Below, one piece after another: positions 7,226 through 14,718 of a DNA stretch of 41,496 nt. Origin of the DNA: Faecalibacterium sp. (GTDB lineage: Bacteria; Bacillota; Clostridia; Oscillospirales; Ruminococcaceae); contig JALCRP010000016.1 of the NCBI GenBank assembly GCA_022652735.1, positions 1 to 41,496 of the forward strand, written 5' to 3'. The notes beneath the pieces are model-generated. The model made no database searches. It was not told the DNA's origin and was given only the letters and a program-made list of their open reading frames with translations. The number at the start of each line of letters is the position of its first letter. The stretch's first letter is position 1. The translations under genes and the position numbers were made by a program.

Positions 7226-7250
7226 GAGGGTTCGAGTCCCCCCAGTTACT
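7226..7250 (+). other. tRNA 3'-end-like fragment, candidate attachment-site remnant
   Basis: The stretch GAGGGTTCGAGTCCCCC followed by CAGTTAC has the form of a tRNA T-arm (loop TTCGAGT) plus the 3' acceptor strand. No D-arm, anticodon arm or CCA precedes or follows. Genomic islands commonly end in such tRNA 3' pieces because integrases target them, and this one is at the border between the ICE debris and core genes. The stem has one A-C mismatch, so the call is tentative. Confidence 0.4.
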
Positions 7251-7310
7251 TGAAAATCGCCATTTTCATCTATGATTTTGATTCTTGAAATCCGGACGTA
7301 AAAAGTCCGA

Positions 7311-7348
7311 AAAAGGTCGATGCCATCGGCGTTTGAGCCGATGGCATC
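7311..7348 (-). terminator. Terminator after tRNA-Ala
   Basis: A perfect 12-bp stem (GATGCCATCGGC at 7319-7330 and its complement at 7337-7348) with a 6-base loop is followed on the minus strand by a T-rich tract. It ends the tRNA-Ala transcript. Confidence 0.8.
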
Positions 7349-7366
7349 TATAATGACCTCTTAGGA

Positions 7367-7442
7367 TGGTGGAGATGAGGGGGATCGAACCCCTTACCTC
7401 CTGCATGCCATGCAGGCGCTCTCCCAGGTGAGCTACACCCCC
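7367..7442 (-). tRNA. tRNA-Ala (anticodon GGC)
   Basis: The minus strand folds into a complete cloverleaf: acceptor GGGGGTG with CATCTCC (two G-U pairs), a normal D-arm, and an anticodon loop ATGGCAT with anticodon GGC on a 5-bp stem. The T-arm contains TTCGATC, the discriminator is A, and the CCA is encoded. It is 76 bases long. A consensus promoter lies 34 bases upstream and a terminator just downstream. Confidence 0.95.
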
Positions 7443-7475
7443 AAAAGTGGCCGCCGTTCTCGCGGCTGCTTGATT

Positions 7476-7504
7476 ATAATAGCACCGGCCCCGGGGATTG
7501 TCAA
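7476..7504 (-). promoter_or_regulatory. Promoter of tRNA-Ala
   Basis: On the minus strand TTGACA (7499-7504) and TATTAT (7476-7481) are separated by exactly 17 bases. The arrangement matches that of the tRNA-Thr promoter at 12813-12841. Confidence 0.8.
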
Positions 7505-7630
7505 GCCTGTTTTCTCTGGATTTCGCAAATTGTGAAGTTGCACAAATTGAGGGTGCCGCAAGGCGGATTTTCCTGTACCACGCGCCACCGCCGCCGCGCA
7601 CACAAAACACACGGGCGGCCCGGGCCGCGT

Positions 7631-8998
7631 TTATGCGCGGCAAAACCACAGGCAGCATTCTACGTGCTTTGTCCGCGGGAAAAGATCGACAGGCTGCACC
7701 TGCTGCGGCGCATAGCCGTGTTCGGTGAAGAAACGCGCATCGCGCGCGGCCGTTGCGGGGTTGCAGCTAATCATGACGATGCGGCGCGGCGCCATCGCAA
7801 CGACGGCCTCGAGCGTGGCAGCATCGCAGCCCTTGCGGGGCGGGTCGAGCACGATCACATCCGGGCAAAAGCCCTCTGCGGCAAACTGCTGGGCGGCCTG
7901 CCCGGCATCGGCGCAGAGAAAACGTGTTTTTGCCGCGGCTTCCGGCCCTAGCGCGGCCGCATTCTTTTGGGCGGCGGCTACCGCTTCGGGCACAACCTCT
8001 ACGCCTGTCAGCGAAGCGCAGGCGCTGAGCATCGAAAGCCCGATCGTGCCCATGCCGCAGTAAAGATCCAGCAGAGAATCCGTCGGGCGCAGCGCGGCAA
8101 AATCTGCCGCCACATGATAGAGCAGTTCGGCGGCGGGGGTGTTTACCTGATAAAAGGAAAGCGGCCCGAGCGTGATTGGCACACCGCACATTGTATCCGA
8201 GATCATGCCGGGGCCATATAGCGTAAGATTTTCCTCGCCGAGGATTACATTGGTGCGGCGAGTGTTTACGTTTAGCACGACAGTTTTGACAGCGGCAAAA
8301 CGCGCACACAGCGCGGCGATAATCTCCTGTGCATGCGGCAGCTTGCGCGCCGCGGCGACAAGGCACACCATAATTTCTCCGCTGTGTGCGCCGCGCCGTA
8401 AAAAGATATGGCGGATCAGGCCTTTGCCTGTGATTTCGTCATACGGCGCGATGCCGTATCGGGAAAAGCAATCGCAGAGAAAACCGGCGATTTGATTCAA
8501 TTCTTCAGGCTGCAGCAGGCAATCCGGGCAGGGAACGATACGGTGGGTGCGCCCGGCATAAAAGCCGGCACAAACTTTTCCGGCGGAATCCGTGCCGACC
8601 GGGAACTGCACCTTGTTGCGGTATCTGTCGGCCTGTGGGGAAGCAAGCGTTTCGGCGACAGGCACCGCCAACCCGCCAATGCGGCGAAAAGCGTCGGCGA
8701 CAAAATCGCGTTTGGCGGCCAGCTCGGCCGCATAATCCAGATGGCGAAAGCAACATCCGCCGCAGGGCGCCGCCACGGCACAATCTTCCGCACGGCGGGC
8801 AGGGGAAGGCGATAAAACCTTTTCCACGATGCCAAAGGCGTACCGGCCGCAATCCTTGACGATGCGCACTTGAAGCGTATCGCCGGGGGCGGCGCAGGGC
8901 ACAAAAATCGCCTCGCCCGCATAGCGGCCCACGCCGCTGCCGTCGCTGGAAAGGCTTTCGATCAAAAGCGAAATGCTTTCATTCTTTTTAACAGGCAT
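7631..8998 (-). CDS. rlmD: 23S rRNA (uracil-5-)-methyltransferase, RlmD/RumA type
   Basis: This 455-residue protein is an AdoMet-dependent RNA m5U methyltransferase. An N-terminal TRAM RNA-binding domain (about 1-60) is followed by the 4Fe-4S cysteines C73-x5-C79-x2-C82 and a further CPDC at 157-160. Then come the AdoMet site DLYCGMGTIGL, the DPPRKGC motif, and the catalytic Cys in SCNPATAARD. Members modify U1939 or U747 of 23S rRNA (RlmD, RlmCD) or tRNA U54; the exact target cannot be told from sequence. I chose the ATG at 8998 because GGAGGG precedes it by 4 bases; the frame is open further upstream without signals. It starts 13 bases after the substrate-binding protein gene and is probably cotranscribed with it. 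Confidence 0.9.
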   Translation of the reverse strand: MPVKKNESISLLIESLSSDGSGVGRYAGEAIFVPCAAPGDTLQVRIVKDCGRYAFGIVEKVLSPSPARRAEDCAVAAPCGGCCFRHLDYAAELAAKRDFVADAFRRIGGLAVPVAETLASPQADRYRNKVQFPVGTDSAGKVCAGFYAGRTHRIVPCPDCLLQPEELNQIAGFLCDCFSRYGIAPYDEITGKGLIRHIFLRRGAHSGEIMVCLVAAARKLPHAQEIIAALCARFAAVKTVVLNVNTRRTNVILGEENLTLYGPGMISDTMCGVPITLGPLSFYQVNTPAAELLYHVAADFAALRPTDSLLDLYCGMGTIGLSMLSACASLTGVEVVPEAVAAAQKNAAALGPEAAAKTRFLCADAGQAAQQFAAEGFCPDVIVLDPPRKGCDAATLEAVVAMAPRRIVMISCNPATAARDARFFTEHGYAPQQVQPVDLFPRTKHVECCLWFCRA

Positions 8999-9011
8999 AA
9001 TCCCTCCGGCA

Positions 9012-10169
9012 TCAGCTCTGCGCGGCGCTGGCGCTTGCGCTTGCAGCGGAGCTATCGGTATCGGGCACCGCGGCAGGCGTATTGTTTTCTGCACTGGAAT
9101 ACAGCTGATAGGGCACCCACAGCGCGTCGTTTTCGTCCAGCGATAAACCCGTGCTTTCGGCAATATAGTTCTGCTGGATCACATTAAGAATCATGTGCGA
9201 GACGGCGGCGCTGGCGGCGTCTACATCATAATAGACGATCGTGCCGCAGGTGCCGTCGTCGGCCTGCTGCGCTTCAACAAGGCTTTGCGTAAAGCAAATG
9301 AACTGTACAGGACAGGCACGATCCATCCAGCCGCTGCATTGGGCGTATTCCTCGGCGCTTTGCAGCGCAGGGGCACCGAAGCAGTAAAGGATTTCCGGCT
9401 CATATTCAAGATCAACCCAAGCGGCCTGCAGCGCAGCCGCGCCCTCGCTGAGAGAAGAATAATCCGGCGTAAAGGCGGCGCTTTCGGCTGTGCCGGTATG
9501 CAGGCCAAGCTCCGTTTCCAGCGAAGTGCCCGCCTCGCTGGATGCGCTGGAATCCGCAGCGGCATGCGGCGTCAGGCTGGATTCGGAATAAACGCCGTAA
9601 TGTTCGCATTCGGCCAGCGTATAGCGCAGCAGCGTTTTTTCTGCGTCCGCATTAAGCGGGGTCGAGAGATAATCCAGCAGCGCGTTGCCCGTCTGGTCGG
9701 CGATCACGCCGTTGCGGTAGATCATCGCGGCGGCCTTGCCGGCCAGCTCGCCGCCGTATTCCGCATGCGAGCCGATATAATAGGCTTTATCGTAGCTGTT
9801 CAGGTAATCATCGCCGGGATACGCCCCGACAAAAAACAAATTGGCGTTTTTAGCGTTTGCCGCCTGCAAAAGCGAATCATCTTCGGGCGCCTGATCCAGC
9901 CCGATCACGAGAACCGTGGCCCCGGCGTCCAGATGACGTTTTGCCGCGGCAAGTACATCATCTTCGTTTGGATCAAGCGTGGCGGCGATGCCGGCCTCAT
10001 CCAGCGTTTGCACGACGCTTTCATAATCCAGCGCCGGCGCGGCACTGGGCGCATATACACAGACAGCGCTTTCGGCGTTTGCACCGGCATGAACCCATGT
10101 ATGGACGGCAAAAACTGTCAGCCCGGCCAGAAGGAGGGCTACCAAGGCGGCTTTCAAAATTCGTTTCAT
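9012..10169 (-). CDS. Galactose-binding-type periplasmic (solute-binding) protein, orphan
   Basis: This 385-residue exported protein has a basic N-terminus and a hydrophobic segment (residues 5-22), but no lipobox cysteine. The body resembles type I sugar-binding proteins of the MglB/ribose-binding family: VLVIGLDQA, then SYDKAYYIGSHAEYGGELAG, which matches the hinge region of galactose-binding proteins. Two low-complexity Ser/Ala/Glu stretches interrupt it, one near residues 200-240 and one at the C-terminus. No permease or ATPase is encoded nearby. It overlaps the AraC regulator stop by 4 bases (ATGA), and a galactokinase-like gene is divergent. A sensing role for galactose or a related sugar is plausible but unproven. 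Confidence 0.7.
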   Translation of the reverse strand: MKRILKAALVALLLAGLTVFAVHTWVHAGANAESAVCVYAPSAAPALDYESVVQTLDEAGIAATLDPNEDDVLAAAKRHLDAGATVLVIGLDQAPEDDSLLQAANAKNANLFFVGAYPGDDYLNSYDKAYYIGSHAEYGGELAGKAAAMIYRNGVIADQTGNALLDYLSTPLNADAEKTLLRYTLAECEHYGVYSESSLTPHAAADSSASSEAGTSLETELGLHTGTAESAAFTPDYSSLSEGAAALQAAWVDLEYEPEILYCFGAPALQSAEEYAQCSGWMDRACPVQFICFTQSLVEAQQADDGTCGTIVYYDVDAASAAVSHMILNVIQQNYIAESTGLSLDENDALWVPYQLYSSAENNTPAAVPDTDSSAASASASAAQS

Positions 10170-11047
10170 ACAAGCGGCTCTCCTTCCGGGCTCGGTGCGG
10201 CCTCGGCGGCCGAAGGCTGTGTATGCGAAGCCACATATTTGCTGGGCGGCATGCCGACGGCCTTTTTGAATACGCGGGAAAAATAGAACTGATCGAAAAA
10301 GCCTACAGAAATGGCAACTTCCGCGATGGAAAGGCTGGAACTGCGCAGAAGGTTGCAGGCTTCATTGATGCGGTATTCCGTCAAATAGTCGATCGGGCTT
10401 TTTCCGACGTTGCTCATAAATACACGATAAAGATGGCTGCGCGAAACGCCGACATTTTTGGCGACGTCGTTGATGGAAATATCGTGTGAATAGTTAAACT
10501 GGATAAATTTAATGGCGCTCAGCACATATTGGCTGGAGGAACTGGCCGTATGGGCCTCACTTTCATGCGTCTCCTTCATCAGCGCGGCAATAAAAAGGTA
10601 CAGCCACCCGATCATGGCGGCTTCATCCTGCGGCTCGATGCCGCGGGCCTGATAGATGCGTTTCATCGCCTCTTCAAGCACGGCACTGTCACGCGCATGA
10701 TGGATAGGGGCGAGATCCGTAAAAGGCAGCTGCGCGGCAAGCTTGTTTGCGCAAGCGCCGTTAAAACCGACCCAGCAGTACTCCCACGGGTCCTGCGCGT
10801 CGGCAGAATAGACGATCAGCTGGCTCGGCTTGACCAAAAAAAGATCCCCGGCGCGCAGATGCCACGTTTCGCCGTTTACCTTATAGGTGCCCTTACCGCT
10901 TAAAACCAGATGGATCAGGTAATGGTCCCGGATACCGGGGCCCCATGTATGGGCAGCGGCGCATTTCTCGTTGCCGCAGTTATAGATCGAAAGCTCGACA
11001 TTATCGGTATAGTTCTGCTTGAAAGACTGCTTGTATACTTCCGCCAT
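10166..11047 (-). CDS. AraC-family transcriptional regulator
   Basis: This 293-residue protein has an N-terminal cupin-type sensing domain (about 1-160, containing HYLIHLVLSGKGTY and LRAGDLFLVKP). Two AraC helix-turn-helix motifs follow in residues 185-285, with DISINDVAKNVGVSRSHLYRVF and LSIAEVAISVGFFDQFYFSRVFKK. Such proteins usually sense sugars and activate adjacent catabolic genes. The Met at 11047 has GGGAGG 9 bases upstream, while the Met at 11056 has almost no spacing. It is divergent from the galactokinase-like gene and coupled to the downstream sugar-binding protein gene by an ATGA overlap. Control of galactose-type metabolism is inference from this context. Confidence 0.88.
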   Translation of the reverse strand: MAEVYKQSFKQNYTDNVELSIYNCGNEKCAAAHTWGPGIRDHYLIHLVLSGKGTYKVNGETWHLRAGDLFLVKPSQLIVYSADAQDPWEYCWVGFNGACANKLAAQLPFTDLAPIHHARDSAVLEEAMKRIYQARGIEPQDEAAMIGWLYLFIAALMKETHESEAHTASSSSQYVLSAIKFIQFNYSHDISINDVAKNVGVSRSHLYRVFMSNVGKSPIDYLTEYRINEACNLLRSSSLSIAEVAISVGFFDQFYFSRVFKKAVGMPPSKYVASHTQPSAAEAAPSPEGEPLV

Positions 11048-11215
11048 CTCAGGCATCCTCCCGTGTGCATTTCCCGGTATCCGGCTCTTCGCCCGCCGGT
11101 GCGCAAAAACAGGCCGACGGCCAAAAACGAAACCAGCCGGTTGGCACCGCATATGCGGCTATTGTACCATGAAATTCAACAAAAGTACATCTCGTGCAGA
11201 AAAACAGAAAAAGAT

Positions 11216-11244
11216 TTGCTTTTGCCGGCAAAAAGCTATAGAAT
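11216..11244 (+). promoter_or_regulatory. Promoter of the galactokinase-like gene with an internal palindrome
   Basis: TTGCTT (11216-11221) and TAGAAT (11239-11244) are spaced by 17 bases. The perfect 14-bp palindrome TTTTGCCGGCAAAA (11220-11233) lies between them, a typical place for a repressor operator. Confidence 0.6.
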
Positions 11245-11310
11245 ACAACTAAAATACAGGGCAGGCAGCAAGAAGCACCCCGGGAAATTCTGCGGTAAGG
11301 AGTGTAGGAA

Positions 11311-12618
11311 ATGGCTACCAGCGGCGAACTTTTTCGGCAGTTTTCCTGCGGCGGGCAGGACGCGCTTTTACGGCGGCTTTACGGCACAGCCCCGGCGCAG
11401 CTGGCGCGCCAGCGGGCGCGCTACTGTCATGTGCTGCAGCGCTTTGAGCAGTATTACGGCGCAGGGCGGCAGGTGCGGATCTTTTCGGCGCCCGGCCGGC
11501 TGGAGCTTGGCGGCAACCACACCGATCACCAAAACGGCATCGCGCTGGCAGCCGCGGCCAATCTTGACATTATCGCCGTGGCGGCGCCTGCGCGCGGCAG
11601 CTTGGTGCGCGTGAAATCTTATGGCTTTGATAAGCTCGATGTCGTCGATTTATCGGAGCAGGCCCCGCAGGCACAGGAAAGTACCCACTCGGCAAGCCTG
11701 ATCCGCGGCATCGCGGGCGAAATCCGGCGCTGCGGCGGCACAGCAAACGGGTTTGATGCCTATACGGCAAGCGACGTGCTGCGCGGCTCGGGGCTTTCGA
11801 GCTCGGCTGCGTTTGAAACCTGCATTGCTACGATCTGGAACGCGCTGGATAACCAAGGGCACTTTTCGCCGTTGGATACGGCGCGTTTTGCGCAATATGC
11901 GGAAAATACCTTTTTTGGCAAACCCAGCGGCCTGCTCGATCCGCTCTCCTGCACGGAGGGCGGCGTGATCTGCGTCGATTTTGCCGATCCGAAAGCCCCG
12001 CGCATCCGCCGCGGCAAGTTGGACCTTGCCAAAGCGGGATACTGTCTGTGCGTGACGGATACCCGCGGCAGCCACAGCGAGCTGACCGGCGAGTTTGCGC
12101 GCATCCGCACCGAGATGGAATCTGTTTCGCGCTACTTTGGCGCGGACGTGCTGCGGCAGGTGCCGGAAGAAACTGTCCGGCAAAATATCGTGCCGCTGCG
12201 CAAAGCCTGCGGAGACCGCGCTGTGCTGCGCGCACTGCATTTTTACGCCGAAAGCCGCCGCGCCGAGCGGGAATACCAGTGCCTTTTACAGGGCGATTTT
12301 GCGGGCTTTCTGGCGCTTGTGGCGGAAAGCGGACATTCTGCCTTTGAATATAACCAAAATGCCTACTGCATCCATACGCCGGACAAGCAGGCCATTCCGC
12401 TGGCGCTGGCTATCTCGCAGGAAGTGCTGCGCGGCCGGGGCGTATACCGGCTGCAGGGCGGCGGCTTTGCGGGCACGATTCAGGCGTTTTTGCCGCAGAC
12501 GCTGCGCGAAAACTACTGCACGGCGATGGATGCCGTGTTTGGCGCAGGCAGCTGCCATGCCGTGACGGTACGCGAATCGGGCGCACAAGAGCTTTTGCCC
12601 GAAGAAAGCCTTTCGTAA
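11311..12618 (+). CDS. galK: Galactokinase-like GHMP sugar kinase
   Basis: This 435-residue protein carries the three GHMP kinase motifs. The substrate motif is PGRLELGGNHTDHQNG (residues 61-76), the ATP loop is LRGSGLSSSAA (near 154-164), and the C-terminal motif is GGGFAGT. Galactokinase phosphorylates galactose at C1 in the Leloir pathway. In place of the usual GEHTDY signature this protein has GGNHTDH, a variant I associate with a clostridial galactokinase subfamily, so the true substrate could differ. AAGGAG lies 8 bases before the ATG. It is divergent from the AraC/sugar-binding operon, with no other Leloir gene in the window. Confidence 0.82.
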   Translation: MATSGELFRQFSCGGQDALLRRLYGTAPAQLARQRARYCHVLQRFEQYYGAGRQVRIFSAPGRLELGGNHTDHQNGIALAAAANLDIIAVAAPARGSLVRVKSYGFDKLDVVDLSEQAPQAQESTHSASLIRGIAGEIRRCGGTANGFDAYTASDVLRGSGLSSSAAFETCIATIWNALDNQGHFSPLDTARFAQYAENTFFGKPSGLLDPLSCTEGGVICVDFADPKAPRIRRGKLDLAKAGYCLCVTDTRGSHSELTGEFARIRTEMESVSRYFGADVLRQVPEETVRQNIVPLRKACGDRAVLRALHFYAESRRAEREYQCLLQGDFAGFLALVAESGHSAFEYNQNAYCIHTPDKQAIPLALAISQEVLRGRGVYRLQGGGFAGTIQAFLPQTLRENYCTAMDAVFGAGSCHAVTVRESGAQELLPEESLS

Positions 12619-12668
12619 AGGCGGGCACCGAAAACGGCATTCGGCCGCCAAGCTGCAAAATGCACATA

Positions 12669-12711
12669 AAAAAGCAGGCCCCTCGGGAAAATCCCGAGGG
12701 GCCTGCTTTTT
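12669..12711. terminator. Bidirectional terminator between galK and tRNA-Thr
   Basis: A perfect 20-bp stem (AAAAAGCAGGCCCCTCGGGA at 12669-12688 and its complement at 12692-12711) with a 3-base loop and T-runs in both directions serves the convergent galK-like gene and tRNA-Thr gene. Confidence 0.92.
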
Positions 12712-12715
12712 GCAT

Positions 12716-12791
12716 TGGAGCTACTGATCTGATTCGAACAGACGACCTGCTCATTACGAGTGAGCTGCTCTACCAGCTGAGCCACAGTAGC
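12716..12791 (-). tRNA. tRNA-Thr (anticodon CGT)
   Basis: A complete cloverleaf is visible on the minus strand: acceptor GCTACTG with CAGTAGC (7 perfect pairs), D-arm, and anticodon loop CTCGTAA with anticodon CGT on a GCTCA/TGAGC stem. The T-loop is TTCGAAT, the discriminator is T, and the CCA is encoded. It is 76 bases long. Confidence 0.95.
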
Positions 12792-12812
12792 ATAACCAAA
12801 ACAGCAAGGATG

Positions 12813-12841
12813 ATTATAATCGGCTTTTGCCGAATTGTCAA
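12813..12841 (-). promoter_or_regulatory. Promoter of tRNA-Thr
   Basis: On the minus strand TTGACA (12836-12841) and TATAAT (12813-12818) are spaced by exactly 17 bases, a perfect vegetative consensus. Confidence 0.88.
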
Positions 12842-12877
12842 GCGCCAAATGGGAAAATTTCGGGGCCGAAGAAAGAT

Positions 12878-13108
12878 TCATTCCTCGAGGGAAAAATCTT
12901 TGGGCGAAAAGCCGGGCAGCTTGGGCTGGCGCTTCGGGATGCGCAGAAGCGGATCATACTGATAGCTGCGGCAGTGCGATTCCGGCGTGACAACGCCGCG
13001 CTTTTTGCATAAGATCATGCGCGGGTCGACAGCGGGCTGGCCGTGGACACAGTAGGCGCAGGCCGGGGCAATCGTCTGGCCACAGATCGGTTTGCGGAAA
13101 AAACCCAA
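12878..13108 (-). CDS. Small conserved cysteine-rich protein
   Basis: This 76-residue protein has the order RKPICG, C-x2-C in PACAYCVHG, a later C in ILCKKRGVV, SHCRSYQYDPL and a Pro/Lys-rich end (RIPKRQPKLPGF). Four to five cysteines in this spacing suggest a small metal-binding (zinc-ribbon-like) fold. Proteins of this look are widespread in Clostridia without assigned function. The gene begins 33 bases after the YlbJ-like gene on the same strand, so they are probably cotranscribed. No membrane segment or signal peptide is present. Confidence 0.75.
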   Translation of the reverse strand: MGFFRKPICGQTIAPACAYCVHGQPAVDPRMILCKKRGVVTPESHCRSYQYDPLLRIPKRQPKLPGFSPKDFSLEE

Positions 13109-13141
13109 ATGCAGGACCCTCTTTCGTTTCGGATAATTCTA

Positions 13142-14329
13142 TTATAAAGGGTTTTGCTCCGGGTGTAAAGCGCGGGCAAGCTGCGCCGCACAAAAACAGC
13201 AGGCCAGCAGCAGCCAGAGCGCCGTGCCCGGCCCACAGCGCGCAAGCGTAAGTACCCGCGGCGAAAGGCTGCTGTATACCGTCTGCGCGGGCACAAGGCG
13301 CAGCAAAAAGTGCAGCAGCAGCAGCGAAAGCGGCAGATGTACGAGGCGTGCAGCCAACAAAGGCCGAAAGGAAACTTTCTGCGGGACAAGCGAGCGCACC
13401 TGCATCAGCACGGAAAAGCTTTGCAGGCTGAGCACCGCGCAGCACCAGTATGCGGCCTGTGGCCCCAGCCCGGCCGCCGCGGCACATCCGGAGCTGACTT
13501 CGCACAGCATGACGGGAAAAGCAGCCCACTGCGGCGGCAAAAAGGCGGCGATCCCGCCGGAAAGAAAGCGAAAATAGACGACACAGCCGCACAGCCGCAG
13601 AAAGATCAGCGTGGCGTCGCCGAGCGAACGGTAAAGCGACGGCGCCTGTGCTGCGCCGGCGCCCGGCGCAGAGACAGGCTTTGCGCCGCCGCGGGCTGCG
13701 GCGGAAAACAGCGCCGCCTTGGCGGCAGAAATCTCCCCGGCACGCTGCGGGGCTGCGGCCTGCGGTGTACCCGTTTGCCCATGCCGAAAAAGGGCCGGTG
13801 CGCCTATGAGGCTTTTCACAAGCCGCAGAAAAATGCCGCATCCGAGGCAGGCCGCCGCTTGGCATAAAAATAATAGTGCGCCCAGCATTTCGCTGCCAAG
13901 CATGGCGCTGCCGACCGCCAAAATCACAAACGATGGCCCGGAACAGATGCATGCGGGCAGCAGCCGGGCGGTTTCGACGGCGTTCAATTCGCCGCGGCGG
14001 TACAGCCCGCCGGCGGCGGCCGCCGCGGGCGCAAAGCCGCCTGTCAGCCCGATCAGCAATACGCCGCCGGCCGCATCGGGCAGGCCAAGCAGGCGGGCCA
14101 CGGGCCGCAGCAAAATGCCCAGCGAGGCAGATGCGCCGGTATCTACGATCAGCGAGGAAACGATTAAAAACGGAAACAACGCCGGCAAAAGCGAACGCCC
14201 GCACAGGGTAAGCGCCTGCACGGCGCCTTCGCGGCATGCATCGGGCTGGGCAAACGCGAGAAAAGCCGTCAGCAGCGCAAGCGCCAGCAGCGCGCCCCGC
14301 CCGGAAAGAGGACTTGTGCTTCGATTCAT
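13142..14329 (-). CDS. ylbJ: Sporulation integral membrane protein, YlbJ-like (nucleoside-recognition/gate domains)
   Basis: This 395-residue polytopic membrane protein shows the YlbJ layout: an N-terminal helix, a GRSLLPALFPFLIVSSLI gate-type segment, and a helical pair around PVARLLGLPDAAGGVLLIGLTGGFA with PACICSGPSFVI. The C-terminal half repeats gate-like helices. In Bacillus and Clostridia YlbJ is a mother-cell, sigma-E-dependent protein needed for normal spores. A hydrophilic Ala/Gly-rich insert of about 50 residues separates the halves (about residues 185-230). The ATG at 14329 has AGGAGG 8 bases before it. It is divergent from yqfC/yqfD, also sigma-E genes elsewhere. Assignment to YlbJ over other nucleoside-gate proteins rests partly on context. 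Confidence 0.75.
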   Translation of the reverse strand: MNRSTSPLSGRGALLALALLTAFLAFAQPDACREGAVQALTLCGRSLLPALFPFLIVSSLIVDTGASASLGILLRPVARLLGLPDAAGGVLLIGLTGGFAPAAAAAGGLYRRGELNAVETARLLPACICSGPSFVILAVGSAMLGSEMLGALLFLCQAAACLGCGIFLRLVKSLIGAPALFRHGQTGTPQAAAPQRAGEISAAKAALFSAAARGGAKPVSAPGAGAAQAPSLYRSLGDATLIFLRLCGCVVYFRFLSGGIAAFLPPQWAAFPVMLCEVSSGCAAAAGLGPQAAYWCCAVLSLQSFSVLMQVRSLVPQKVSFRPLLAARLVHLPLSLLLLHFLLRLVPAQTVYSSLSPRVLTLARCGPGTALWLLLACCFCAAQLARALHPEQNPL

Positions 14330-14416
14330 AACCAACGCCTCCTGCATAATATATATGAGACAAGGCCCGGCCTTTTGTCCGTCGCCGGGAATTTTGGTAC
14401 GGGAGGGGAACATATC

Positions 14417-14707
14417 TTGCCAAAACGCAATCGCCGGCAGGCAGGCCGCCCGCACCATACCTTAAAAAATCTGCTGGCTCAGCCGCCCGCGCCGCTGTAT
14501 GAGCAGCCGTCGCTGTATTGGTGCGGGCAGGAGATCGAGATCGAACACTTTCTCCGCGTGACGGATTTTGCGCCGGAGCGAATTCAGGTGAGTACGCGCA
14601 AGGGGACGCTGACGATAACGGGCGATGCCCTTGTGCTGACGGCGCTGGAAAAAGGGCGCGCACTGATCCGCGGGCGTTTTCTGAAAATCGAATTTTCCTA
14701 TCAGTGA
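14417..14707 (+). CDS. yqfC: YqfC/YabP-family sporulation protein
   Basis: From a TTG at 14417 (GGAGGGG 8 bases upstream) this is a 96-residue beta-rich protein. A basic N-terminus is followed by the YabP/YqfC pattern of short strands (IEIEHFLRVTDFAPERIQVST, then GTLTITGDALVLTAL and GRFLKIEF). YqfC is a small mother-cell protein of unknown biochemical role, usually encoded directly before yqfD, as here (12-base gap). The ATG at 14375 has no ribosome binding site, so the TTG start is preferred. Confidence 0.82.
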   Translation: MPKRNRRQAGRPHHTLKNLLAQPPAPLYEQPSLYWCGQEIEIEHFLRVTDFAPERIQVSTRKGTLTITGDALVLTALEKGRALIRGRFLKIEFSYQ

Positions 14708-14718
14708 GGTGACAGCAC

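Noticed and set aside
7266-7658. Minus-strand ORF across tRNA-Ala
   Set aside because: It reads through a tRNA gene and terminator, so it is not a protein-coding gene.
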